Of a stretch of DNA of 38,998 nt, positions 23,775-31,619 are shown in pieces. Each line of letters opens with the position of its first letter. The first letter of the stretch is position 1. The notes beneath the pieces were generated by a model. It was not told where the DNA came from. It ran no database searches and saw nothing but the letters and a program-made list of their open reading frames with translations. The position numbers were made by a program, and so were the translations under genes. The stretch covers positions 1 to 38,998 of the forward strand of contig NZ_ASXG01000008.1 in NCBI RefSeq assembly GCF_000411975.1, written 5' to 3'. The stretch is from Amycolatopsis orientalis DSM 43388. Its GTDB lineage: Bacteria; Actinomycetota; Actinomycetes; Mycobacteriales; Pseudonocardiaceae.

Positions 23775-23972
23775 GGCGCCGCGCGGCCTCGCCGCTCCGC
23801 CGGAGAGCGGCGGTGGGGCGGGGTCCGGGCGGTCGCCGGGCATGCGGCAAACCATGCCCGCCGACCGGCCCGCGCCGGGACGCTAGTAGCCTGGTAAACC
23901 GCTCGTGCCTGTGCGCTCCACCCGTTGGACGCTGCGCCGGGCAGCGTGACCGACGACCAAAGAGGAGCGCCC

Positions 23973-24074
23973 ATGGGTTCCGTGATCAAGAAGCGCCGCA
24001 AGCGCATGTCGAAGAAGAAGCACCGCAAGCTGCTGCGTCGCACGCGAGTGCAGCGGCGCAAGGCCGGCAAGTGA
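23973..24074 (+). CDS. bS22-like ribosomal protein (AURKAIP1/COX24 domain)
   Basis: This 33-residue, strongly basic protein reads [16 protein letters not shown] and continues with [17 protein letters not shown]. It matches the short COX24/AURKAIP1-type proteins of actinobacteria (Rv0500B in M. tuberculosis). In mycobacterial ribosome structures a protein of this family, bS22, sits on the small subunit. GAGGAG lies eight bases before ATG 23973. The gene is too short for most automatic calls but is well supported by position, composition and a strong terminator directly after it. Confidence 0.95.
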   Translation: MGSVIKKRRKRMSKKKHRKLLRRTRVQRRKAGK

Positions 24075-24097
24075 GCCGTCCGCGCGGTTGAGGTTTC

Positions 24098-24126
24098 GTG
24101 GCCCGTCCAGTCTCTGGACGGGCCAC
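24098..24126 (+). terminator. Strong terminator after the bS22-like gene
   Basis: A perfect 13-bp stem (24098-24110 with 24114-24126) closes a TCT loop, 23 bases after the stop. The remaining bases up to 24335 should hold the promoter of the epimerase gene; no clear motif was found there. Confidence 0.85.
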
Positions 24127-24335
24127 ACTCATGTTCGGACCTTCCTGCGCCCGATCGAGTGAGGCGCGGCTCGCAATCCGGACGTCCCTCGTAAAAACCA
24201 GGTAAGCCCTGGTCAGAAGGGTGCCTGCGGCCGGTAACATGGCAGGTGCATCAGCGCGATGCTTCCAGCGAGTGCAAGTTCGCGCACCCCGAGTGATCAC
24301 TCCGCCTTGCACACTGCTGCCGATCAGGGAGTTCC

Positions 24336-25382
24336 ATGGCCTCGAACATCGTGCTCGTCACCGGGGTCGCCGGCGACCTCGGCGGGAAACTGCTCGCCCG
24401 CCTTGGCGCGCACCCGGATCTCGAGCGGGTGATCGGTGTCGACACCGCCCCGCCCGCCAAGGACATCCAGCAGCGGATGGGCCGCGCCGAGTTCGTCCGC
24501 GCCGACATCCGCAATCCGCTCATCGCGAAGGTGATCAGCAGCGCCGAGGTGGACACTGTCGTGCACACCTCGTGCACCGCGCATCCGGCCGGGCCGAGCC
24601 GGCGCGCGGCGGTCAAGGAAGTCAACGTCATCGGCACCATGCGGCTGCTCGCGGCGTGCCAGCGCGCGCCGAAGGTGCACAAGCTCGTGGTGAAGTCCAG
24701 CGCCGCGGTGTACGGCGCGGGCGCGCGTTCGCAGGCGGTGTTCACCGAGGATTCGGAGCTGATCCCGCCGTCGTCCAGCGGGTACGCGAAGGACGCGGTC
24801 GAGATGGAGGGCTATGTGCGCGGCCTCGCCCGCCGCCGCCCGGACCTGACGATCACCCTCCTGCGGTTCGCGAACATCATCGGCCCCGAGGTCGACACCG
24901 TGCTGGCCCGGTACTTCTCGCTGCCGGTCGTGCCGACGGTCTTCGGCTACGACGCCCGGCTGCAGCTGCTGCACGCTTCAGACGCGCTGTCGGTGCTCGA
25001 AATGGCGACGGTGGAAGACCGGCCGGGCGTGTTCAACGTCGCCTCCGAAGGCGTGCTCACGCTGTCGCAGGCGATCCGCCGGGCGGGCCGGGTCGGGCTG
25101 CCGATGCCGCGCGCGGTGGTGCCCTCGGTCGGCAAGCTGCTGCGCGGCGCACGAGTGGTCGATTTCTCCGCCGACCAGGTGCGGCTGCTGAACTTCGGCC
25201 GCGCGGTCGACATCACGAAGCTCAAGAAGGAGTTCGGGTACACGCCGCGCTGGACCACCCGCGAGGCGTTCGACGACTACGTGGCCGGCCGCGGCCTGCG
25301 CCCGGTGCTCGACGGCGGCGCGCTGGCCGGGCTGGCCGGCAAGGTGCTCGAGGCCGCCGCCACCGGGCAGGCGAGCCGATGA
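24336..25382 (+). CDS. NAD-dependent epimerase/dehydratase (extended SDR, GalE2-like)
   Basis: The 348-residue protein is an extended short-chain dehydrogenase. It has the nucleotide motif VTGVAGDLGG (glycines 10, 13 and 16), the acidic residue D36 for NAD, an active-site serine pair in KSSAAVYGAG, and Y150/K152 in SSGYAKDAVE. The C-terminal region includes FNVASEGVLTLSQAI and EFGYTPRWTTREAF. It corresponds to Rv0501 (galE2); the actual sugar or lipid substrate is not established. ATG 24336 is clear. Its stop overlaps the start of the acyltransferase gene (ATGA), so the two are coupled. Confidence 0.93.
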   Translation: MASNIVLVTGVAGDLGGKLLARLGAHPDLERVIGVDTAPPAKDIQQRMGRAEFVRADIRNPLIAKVISSAEVDTVVHTSCTAHPAGPSRRAAVKEVNVIGTMRLLAACQRAPKVHKLVVKSSAAVYGAGARSQAVFTEDSELIPPSSSGYAKDAVEMEGYVRGLARRRPDLTITLLRFANIIGPEVDTVLARYFSLPVVPTVFGYDARLQLLHASDALSVLEMATVEDRPGVFNVASEGVLTLSQAIRRAGRVGLPMPRAVVPSVGKLLRGARVVDFSADQVRLLNFGRAVDITKLKKEFGYTPRWTTREAFDDYVAGRGLRPVLDGGALAGLAGKVLEAAATGQASR

Positions 25383-26407
25383 GCCACGCGACGAGTGCCG
25401 GAAGTGAGGCGAATCCCGTGAACGGTGCTGAGGCACAGGTCATTCCGCTGCACGGTCCCGGCCGGGAGAAGCCGGTCGAGGCTCCGGAACCGGTCGAGGA
25501 GCGGGTGGACGCGCCGGTCGTGGAGTTCCCGGCGCAGCCGTCCGGCCCGGTCCGCGAACCCGCGGCCGACCCGCTGTCGGAGTCGGTGCGCAGCGCGCTC
25601 ACGTTCCTGCGCCATCGGCTCACCGGCGACTACGCGGTGGACGAGTTCGGCTTCGACGCCGAGCTGACCGAGACGCTCGTGCTGCCGCCGCTGCGCGCGC
25701 TGTACGAGAAGTGGTTCCGCGTCGACACGTTCGGCGTCGAGAACCTGCCGAAAGCGGGCGGCGCGCTGCTGGTGTCCAACCACTCCGGCACCTTGCCGCT
25801 CGACGCGCTGATGACCGCGGTCGCAGTGCACGACGAGACCGGCGGACGGCACCTGCGCGGCCTCGGCGCGGACCTCGTGTTCAAGCTGCCGCTGGTGGGC
25901 TCGTTCGCGCGCAAGTCCGGGCAGACGCTCGCCTGCAACGCCGACGCCGAGCGGCTGCTGACCAACGGCGAACTGGTCGGCGTGTGGCCGGAAGGGTTCA
26001 AGGGCGTCGGGAAGCCGTTCTCCGCGCGGTACAAACTGCAGCGCTTCGGCCGCGGCGGGTTCGTGTCCGCGGCGATGAGCGCGGGCGTGCCGATCATTCC
26101 GGTGTCGGTCGTCGGGGCCGAGGAGACGTATCCGAAGATCGGCGAACTCAAGGTGCTGGCGCGGTTGTTCGGACTGCCGTACTTCCCGGTCACGCCGTTC
26201 TTCCCGCTGCTGGGCCCGCTCGGCGCGGTCCCGCTGCCGACGAAGTGGTCCATCGAGTTCGGCGAGCCGATCCGCACCGACGACTACGGCCCGGACGCCG
26301 TCGACGATCCGATGCTGGTGTTCACGCTCACCGACCAGGTGCGCGAGTCGATCCAGCACTCGCTGTACCGCCGGCTTTCCCAGCGGCGCAGCGTTTTCCG
26401 CGGCTGA
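25379..26407 (+). CDS. PlsC-like lysophospholipid acyltransferase family protein (Rv0502-like)
   Basis: The 342-residue protein has a disordered Pro/Glu-rich N terminus (1-65) and a PlsC-like acyltransferase domain (about 105-320). The active-site block is SNHSGTLPLD; the histidine (H135) and aspartate (D142) are six residues apart, not the four of the classic HX4D motif, as is usual in this subfamily. Other motifs are VWPEGFKGVGKPF and AGVPIIPVSVVGAEE. It would acylate a lipid at the membrane; the substrate is unknown. ATG 25379 overlaps the epimerase stop (ATGA). GTG 25420, in frame, is a possible alternative start. The order matches Rv0501-Rv0502. Confidence 0.9.
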   Translation: MSHATSAGSEANPVNGAEAQVIPLHGPGREKPVEAPEPVEERVDAPVVEFPAQPSGPVREPAADPLSESVRSALTFLRHRLTGDYAVDEFGFDAELTETLVLPPLRALYEKWFRVDTFGVENLPKAGGALLVSNHSGTLPLDALMTAVAVHDETGGRHLRGLGADLVFKLPLVGSFARKSGQTLACNADAERLLTNGELVGVWPEGFKGVGKPFSARYKLQRFGRGGFVSAAMSAGVPIIPVSVVGAEETYPKIGELKVLARLFGLPYFPVTPFFPLLGPLGAVPLPTKWSIEFGEPIRTDDYGPDAVDDPMLVFTLTDQVRESIQHSLYRRLSQRRSVFRG

Positions 26408-26523
26408 GCTTTACTCGGGCGGCCGCCAGCCTCACCAGGCCGTGCGCGATCGCCCAGGGTTGCCTGACGCACTGGAGCGCGCCAGGTAATCGAGAGGCGA
26501 CCGCGGTGCTCGACTGATCGGGC

Positions 26524-27417
26524 TCAGCGGCGGCGGTACGCCATCCCCGCCGCGACCGCTCCCGCGACCGCGCCCGCGCCGAGCACGGACGGGACGCCGA
26601 TGCGGGCAGCTTTACGGCCGGTGCGGAAGTCGCGGATTTCCCAGCCGCGGGCGCGGGCGACGTCGCGCAGTCCGCTGTCCGGGTTGACCGCGACCGCGGT
26701 TCCGACGACCGACAGCATCGGGACGTCGTTCTGCGAATCCGAATAAGCCGTGCAGCGCTTGAGGTTCAGGCCTTCTCGCGACGCGAGCGCGCGGACCGCA
26801 TGGGCCTTCGCGCGGCCGTGCAGCAGGTCGCCGACCAACCGTCCGGTGTAGACCCCGTCCTTGGTTTCCGCGACGGTGCCCAGCGCGCCGGTGAGGCCGA
26901 GCCGGCGCGAGATGATCGCGGCGAGTTCGATCGGCGTCGCGGTGACGAGCCACACGCGCTGGCCGGCGTCGAGGTGCATCTGCGCGAGCGCGCGGGTGCC
27001 GGACCAGATCTTGTCCGCCATCAGCTCGTCGTAGATCTCCTCGCTCATCGTGGTGAGCTCCTCGACCGTCCGACCGGCCACAAAGGACAGCGCGCGCTCG
27101 CGGTGGGTGCTGATGTCGGCCTTGTTCTCGCGGCCGCCGACGCGGAACTTGATCTGGTCCCACACGAAACCGGCGAGGTCAGCCGAGGTGAAGAACTTGC
27201 GCGCGGCCAGCCCGCGGGCGAAGTAGAAGATCGACGCGCCCATCATCATCGTGTTGTCCACGTCGAAGAAGGCGCCCGCGGTGAGGTCCGGCGGCGCGGG
27301 CGGAACCGTCGTCGCCAGCTGCGCCGAGGAGGAGGCCGCCTCGGCCGAAGCCTCGCCCGCGAGCGTGGCGAGCCGCTCGAGTTCCTGACTCTTATCCTTG
27401 CCACGCCAAGCTGACAC
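26524..27417 (-). CDS. HAD-IB family phosphatase (SerB1-like)
   Basis: The 297-residue protein has the HAD motifs: nucleophile D52 and D54 in [12 protein letters not shown], threonine of motif II in [10 protein letters not shown], and motif [15 protein letters not shown]. It belongs to the SerB-like HAD-IB group and corresponds to M. tuberculosis Rv0505c (SerB1), but phosphoserine activity is not proven for this branch. The C terminus (about 272-297) is a Gly/Ala-rich hydrophobic helix ending in YRRR, a likely membrane anchor. GTG 27417 is chosen because GGAGG stands eight bases upstream; GTG 27423 has only two bases of spacing. It converges with the acyltransferase gene; no clear terminator was found in the 116-base gap. 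Confidence 0.9.
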   Translation of the reverse strand: MSAWRGKDKSQELERLATLAGEASAEAASSSAQLATTVPPAPPDLTAGAFFDVDNTMMMGASIFYFARGLAARKFFTSADLAGFVWDQIKFRVGGRENKADISTHRERALSFVAGRTVEELTTMSEEIYDELMADKIWSGTRALAQMHLDAGQRVWLVTATPIELAAIISRRLGLTGALGTVAETKDGVYTGRLVGDLLHGRAKAHAVRALASREGLNLKRCTAYSDSQNDVPMLSVVGTAVAVNPDSGLRDVARARGWEIRDFRTGRKAARIGVPSVLGAGAVAGAVAAGMAYRRR

Positions 27418-27582
27418 GCACACCGCCTCCAGGTTCGGGCACGTCCCGGCGGACGAGGCCGACCGGGTCCTGCAGCACAGGGTAGCGACCGGGCGAGTCA
27501 CCCGTTGGAGATGTGGCCCGCGCCTCGGACAGGGGTTGCCCGGTTCTCCTGATCATGGCGTGCGGCAGTGGCGAAGGTCGCG

Positions 27583-28692
27583 TCAGCCGATGACGATCGG
27601 CGGGAGCCCGGGCACCAGCGGCGGCACCGAGACGACCGGCGGGGGCGCGGGCCGGGTCGGGATCCGGGGTGCGGTGGGGGCGGTGATCGGCGGCGGGACG
27701 CTCGGCGGGGCCGGCGGGTGCGGGACCTGCGGCGGCGTCGGCGTCGGGGTCGGCGTGCTCGGGGTGCTGACGGTCGGCGACGACACCGAGCGGACCGGCA
27801 GCGGGGAGTCCGACGGCGGGACGCTCGACCCGGGTGTCGGCGGAGGCGGGCTGCTCGGCGTGGAGCCGCCGGGCGACAGCGGTTGCTGCGTGCACGCGCC
27901 GCGCGCCGGCAGCAGGCCCAGCTCGTCGGTGGTGCCGGTGGTGATCTGGTAGCAGCTCAGCCGTGAGCCGAGCGCGCTCGTCCGCTGCTGTACGCGGTCG
28001 AGCAGGAGGCGGGCTTGCTGGAAATCCTCGAGGGCGGACGCCGGGATGCCGGTCTGTTCCGATTCCAGCTGCCGCGCCTGGCTCTGCGCCCACGATTCCA
28101 GCGACGCCAGCCGCGTGTGGTTGCCGCTCGTGGTCGCCAGTTCGGTGAGTCCGGCCACGCCCGCGCGGACGTCGCTGCCGAAATCTTGCAGCGCCGTCTG
28201 GTACGCGGACGGGCTGGCGTTGTTCATCCGGCCCAGTTCGGTGACGCGGTTCGCGGCGAACTCCAGGTGCTTCTCGGCCTTGGCTTCGTCGCCGAAGGTC
28301 AGGCCGAGCGTCGTGACTTCGCCAGCTCGCTTCACGCTGTACAGCGCGTCGCCGGGCAGGGCGTCTCGCGAAAGCAGCAGGGTGAGCCCGCCCAAGCCGA
28401 GGATCAGGGCGATGCCCGCGGCGGCTAAGTCGGCCATCCGCGGTCGCCACCGGCGGCGCGGAAGAGGCTCGCCGATACGGCCTTCGATCTCGGCGCGGAT
28501 CCGGGCCCGGGTGGCGGGGTCGGGGTCGCCGGATTGGCCTAGTTCGCGCAACGCGCCGACCAGAGCCAGCTCCTCGGCGAACTCGTCGGAGCGCTGCCGC
28601 GGGGAAGCATTGACCGCGTCGTCGAACCGCTCGCTCTCGGTCCGACCACGCGAAAACCACCCGGGCACGCCCACGGTGCTGCTCCGTCTCAC
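27583..28692 (-). CDS. rsbN: RsbN-like anti-sigma factor with DUF5667 domain
   Basis: In Streptomyces, RsbN is the membrane anti-sigma factor that holds BldN inactive, and its gene lies next to bldN. This 369-residue protein has a helical N-terminal part (about 20-78) suited to sigma binding, a membrane helix (about 86-107), an external DUF5667 region (about 112-190, with LPGDALYSVKRAGE and KAEKHLEFAANRVTEL), and a long Pro/Ser/Thr-rich C terminus (about 268-369). Orientation would place the N terminus in the cytoplasm. Start is GTG 28692; GTG 28674 with ACGGAG upstream is an alternative. A BldN-type promoter lies 34 bases upstream. The symbol rests on domain layout and synteny. Confidence 0.8.
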   Translation of the reverse strand: MRRSSTVGVPGWFSRGRTESERFDDAVNASPRQRSDEFAEELALVGALRELGQSGDPDPATRARIRAEIEGRIGEPLPRRRWRPRMADLAAAGIALILGLGGLTLLLSRDALPGDALYSVKRAGEVTTLGLTFGDEAKAEKHLEFAANRVTELGRMNNASPSAYQTALQDFGSDVRAGVAGLTELATTSGNHTRLASLESWAQSQARQLESEQTGIPASALEDFQQARLLLDRVQQRTSALGSRLSCYQITTGTTDELGLLPARGACTQQPLSPGGSTPSSPPPPTPGSSVPPSDSPLPVRSVSSPTVSTPSTPTPTPTPPQVPHPPAPPSVPPPITAPTAPRIPTRPAPPPVVSVPPLVPGLPPIVIG

Positions 28693-28725
28693 CCAACGCC
28701 CGGCCCTGACCGCCGGTCTGCGTGA

Positions 28726-28754
28726 GAAACGATTAGGGAGACGAAAAAGTTACG
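28726..28754 (-). promoter_or_regulatory. Probable BldN-dependent promoter of rsbN
   Basis: On the minus strand, CGTAAC (28754-28749) is followed after 17 bases by CGTTTC (28731-28726), 33 bases before the rsbN start. This resembles the BldN promoters I recall from Streptomyces (CGTAAC, about 16 bases, CGTTGA). Known rsbN genes are BldN targets. Confidence 0.5.
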
Positions 28755-28769
28755 GCGGTCGTTGAACGA

Positions 28770-29474
28770 TCAACGCAAGCCGGTGGGCAGCAGCTGCGCG
28801 AGCCGCCGGACCGCCCGGTGCTGCAGTGCCTTCACCGCGCCCTCGTTGCGGTCCATGATCTGCGCCGTCTCCGCGACCGACAGCCCCTGCAGGAATCGCA
28901 GCACGATGCATTCGCGCTGGTCCTCGCCCAGTTCGGCGACGCACCGCAGCAGCTCGGCCCGGGTCGCGCCGGCGATCGCCTGCTGCTCCGGCCCGGCCTG
29001 GGCGGCCGGCCCGACCGGTCCGCCGGGCACGCCGCCCGGTTCGGTCACCTCGTCGGTGACGACCTCGAGCCGGAACCGGCTGGACTTCACGTGGTCGAGG
29101 ATCAGGTTGCGCGCGATGGTGACGAACCACGCGCCGACGTCGCGGCCCTGGTAGCTGACCGACGTGATCCGGCGCAGCGCGCGCAGGAAGGTCTCGCTGG
29201 TGACGTCCTCGGCCAGGTCGCGGTCGCCGAGGCGGAAGAGCGCGTAGCGGTAGACGACGTCGACGTAGCGGTCATACAGCTGGCCGAACGCGGAGGAGTC
29301 GCCGGCTTGCGCGGCCCGCACCAGTTCCCACGCCTCGGCCTTCGCGACCTCGGCGGCGTCCGGTTCGGGCTCGGCCTTGGGCAGCGGCACGGCGGCCGCG
29401 GACGAGCCGATCACGCGGTCGGCGAACATCGAGACCGGGCCGCGGTGCGCGGACAGGGTGATCGGACGGGTCAT
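28770..29474 (-). CDS. bldN: ECF RNA polymerase sigma factor, BldN family
   Basis: BldN-type sigma factors drive aerial-hypha genes in filamentous actinomycetes. The 234-residue protein has an N-terminal extension of about 50 residues, then sigma region 2 (about 58-118, with AFGQLYDRYVDVVYRYA and LAEDVTSETFLRAL) and region 4 (about 172-230, with LGEDQRECIVLRFLQG and the helix-turn-helix SVAETAQIMDRNEGAVK). Streptomyces BldN carries an N-terminal pro-sequence, and this extension may be similar, although M16 is another possible start. ATG 29474 has GGAGG ten bases upstream. It precedes rsbN on the same strand by 77 bases and lies near rex-hemA, as in Streptomyces. Confidence 0.86.
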   Translation of the reverse strand: MTRPITLSAHRGPVSMFADRVIGSSAAAVPLPKAEPEPDAAEVAKAEAWELVRAAQAGDSSAFGQLYDRYVDVVYRYALFRLGDRDLAEDVTSETFLRALRRITSVSYQGRDVGAWFVTIARNLILDHVKSSRFRLEVVTDEVTEPGGVPGGPVGPAAQAGPEQQAIAGATRAELLRCVAELGEDQRECIVLRFLQGLSVAETAQIMDRNEGAVKALQHRAVRRLAQLLPTGLR

Positions 29475-29762
29475 CGGGCGGCACCTCCGGCTGTCCCTGG
29501 TGCGGCCGGGTGCGTGCCCGAGGGCGTGCGGACGTGCCGCGGCGCGTGTCCCACACCCTCGTGGACCGGCGGCTTCGGCACGACGACTCCCTTTGCTCGG
29601 GTCACCCGGTAGTGATCAACGCCACCCGGCGACGCAGTGCAGCATACGTGTTGTTACCGCGAAGTAGGTAGTGTCCGGGTCAGGCAGAGGTGCGACGATC
29701 GCGCGGCATCCCCATTACGGGTGACAAGATGACGAATCCGCAACGGAACGAGAGGGGTGGGG

Positions 29763-31262
29763 GTGGACCGGATCAGCACCGCTCATGGCGTAGCCGGCCT
29801 GCTCACCGACGCGGCCAGCCGCTGGCCGGATCGCACGTCGATCACCGAGACGGGCACGGGTGCCTCGCTGACCTGGCGAGAGCTCGACGAAGCGGCGCAC
29901 GCGCAAGCACGCCGGCTGGTCGCCTCCGGCGTCGCGCCGGGCGACCCGGTGGTGCTGCGGCTCCCGACGTCGGCGGACTTCGCGGTCGCCCTGTTCGGTG
30001 TGCTGCGCGCGGGCGGAATCGCCGTGCCGTTGTCGCCGCAAGCCCCCGCGCCCGAGCTGGAGCGGCTGCTCGAGCACTCCGGCGCGAAACGCGTCGTGCA
30101 ACGCGACGACGCCGAACTGCCCGAGGGCGTCACCGGACTGCCGCCGCGCGGCGACGAGCCGGGCGATCCGGTGGACCTCGGCCGTTCCGGCGAGGACATC
30201 GCGGTCATTTCGTACACCTCCGGCACGACCGGCCCGCCGCGCGGAGTGCTGCTGTCGCACCGTGCGTTGCTGGCGAATCTGGACCAGCTGTCGCAGGTCG
30301 ACGGCGTGACCGAGCACGACGACCGGGTGCTGGTGTCGATTCCGCTCTTCCACGTCTACGGTCTCGGCCCGGGGCTGCTCATGGCGACCGCGGTCGGGGC
30401 GACGCTCGTGCTGTCCGAACGCTTCGAAGCCCGGCGGACGCTGCAAGACTGCGCCGAGCACCGCGTCACGTCGATCACCGGCGTGCCGGCGATGTACAAC
30501 GAGTTCGCCGCGCTCGAACCGGACGAACTGGCCCGCGGACTGGCGACCGTGAAGCGGTTGACGTCCGGGGCCGCGCCGCTGCATCCGAAGGTGCTGGCGG
30601 CGATCCGCGAGGCCGCCGGGCTCGACGTGTACGAGGGCTACGGGCTCACCGAATGCGCGCCGGTGGTGACGTCGACGCTGGTCACCGGCTATCCGAAGCC
30701 GGGATCGGTCGGGCGGCCGCTGCCCGGGATCGAGCTGCGGCTGGTCGACTCCGACGGATCCGCCGACGACCTGCCGCTCGATCCGGAGGAGCCGGACGAC
30801 GTGTTCGAGGAGGGCGGCAGCACTGGGCTGGTGTCGGTGCGCGGCGCGAACCTGTTCTCCGGGTACTGGCCGGACGGCGCGCACGGGCCGGACGCCGAGG
30901 GCTGGTTCCGCACCGGCGACGTCGGCTATCTCGATTCCGATGGCGATCTGCACCTGGTCGACCGGGCCAACGACTTGATCATCGTCAACGGCTTCAACGT
31001 CTTCCCGCACGAGGTCGAGGAAGTGATCTCGCAGCTGCCTGGGGTCGCGGAGGCCGCTGTCGTGGGCGTGGTCGACGAGCGCAGCGGCGAAGCGGTGAAG
31101 GCGGTCGTGGTGCCCGCCGAGGGTGCGGCGTTGTCGGAACAGCAGGTGGTGGACCAGTGCGCCGCGCATCTGGCTGGGTACAAGGTGCCGCACACCGTCG
31201 AGTTCGCCGAGACGCTGCCGCATTCGGCGACCGGGAAGCTGCGCCGGCTGAAGCTGCGCTGA
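29763..31262 (+). CDS. Acyl-CoA synthetase (AMP-binding family)
   Basis: The 499-residue ANL-superfamily enzyme would activate a carboxylic acid with ATP and join it to CoA. Core motifs are complete: A3 SYTSGTTGPPRGV (about 150-162), A5 YEGYGLTECAP, A7 GWFRTGDVGYL, A8 DRANDLIIVNGFNVFPHEVE, and the A10 lysine in SATGKLRR at the C terminus. It is shorter than many long-chain ligases; the substrate cannot be predicted. GTG 29763 is chosen over GTG 29757 because the AGAGGGG tract leaves a workable spacing only for the former. It is divergent from bldN across 288 bases, which hold both promoters but show no clear motif. A 24-bp palindrome follows two bases after its stop. Confidence 0.92.
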   Translation: MDRISTAHGVAGLLTDAASRWPDRTSITETGTGASLTWRELDEAAHAQARRLVASGVAPGDPVVLRLPTSADFAVALFGVLRAGGIAVPLSPQAPAPELERLLEHSGAKRVVQRDDAELPEGVTGLPPRGDEPGDPVDLGRSGEDIAVISYTSGTTGPPRGVLLSHRALLANLDQLSQVDGVTEHDDRVLVSIPLFHVYGLGPGLLMATAVGATLVLSERFEARRTLQDCAEHRVTSITGVPAMYNEFAALEPDELARGLATVKRLTSGAAPLHPKVLAAIREAAGLDVYEGYGLTECAPVVTSTLVTGYPKPGSVGRPLPGIELRLVDSDGSADDLPLDPEEPDDVFEEGGSTGLVSVRGANLFSGYWPDGAHGPDAEGWFRTGDVGYLDSDGDLHLVDRANDLIIVNGFNVFPHEVEEVISQLPGVAEAAVVGVVDERSGEAVKAVVVPAEGAALSEQQVVDQCAAHLAGYKVPHTVEFAETLPHSATGKLRRLKLR

Positions 31263-31264
31263 TC

Positions 31265-31314
31265 GGCTCGTGAGTGGCGATGCCGGTTCTAACCGGCATC
31301 GCCACTCACGAGCC
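31265..31314. terminator. Perfect 24-bp palindrome after the ligase gene
   Basis: Arms at 31265-31288 and 31291-31314 are perfectly complementary with only two bases between them. It starts two bases after the ligase stop and ends 13 bases before the glutaredoxin start. A terminator is likely, but the outer CTCGTGAGTGGC arm resembles intergenic repeats seen in such genomes. Confidence 0.7.
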
Positions 31315-31327
31315 TTAGGCTGGTCCG

Positions 31328-31561
31328 GTGCACAAAGTGACCGTGATGAGCCGCGAAGGATGCCACCTGTGCGAGGTGGCCGAGGCGGACGTCGCGCGGA
31401 TCTGCGGCGAGCTGGGCGTGCCGTGGGAATCCGCGGACGTCGACAGCGACCCGGAATGGCGGGCCGAATACGGCGACCAGGTGCCGGTGATCCTGATCGA
31501 CGGCGTCGAGCACGGGTACTGGCGCGTCGAGGAAGAACGGCTGCGCGCGGCGCTGCGGTAA
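31328..31561 (+). CDS. Glutaredoxin-family protein
   Basis: The 77-residue protein has a thioredoxin fold with the redox motif C12-H-L-C15 (MSREGCHLCEVAEADV) and the cis-proline segment DQVPVILIDGVEHGYW. It belongs to the DUF836/glutaredoxin-like group and corresponds to M. tuberculosis Rv0508. In a mycothiol organism it could work as a mycoredoxin-like reductase, but this is inference. GTG 31328 is the start; no clear ribosome site is seen since the palindrome occupies the upstream bases. Reading through or a promoter inside the palindrome arm would be needed for expression. Confidence 0.88.
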   Translation: MHKVTVMSREGCHLCEVAEADVARICGELGVPWESADVDSDPEWRAEYGDQVPVILIDGVEHGYWRVEEERLRAALR

Positions 31562-31619
31562 GCAACCCGTAAGCGGCTCGAACGGGCCAGACCGGGCCGG
31601 ACCCGCCGAAGATGGTGGG

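Noticed and set aside
29600..29660. Possible ECF-type promoter upstream of bldN (GGTAAC, 18 bases, CGTCGC on the minus strand)
   Set aside because: Such matches are common in G+C-rich DNA, and the known bldN promoters of Streptomyces are not ECF-dependent; too weak to annotate.
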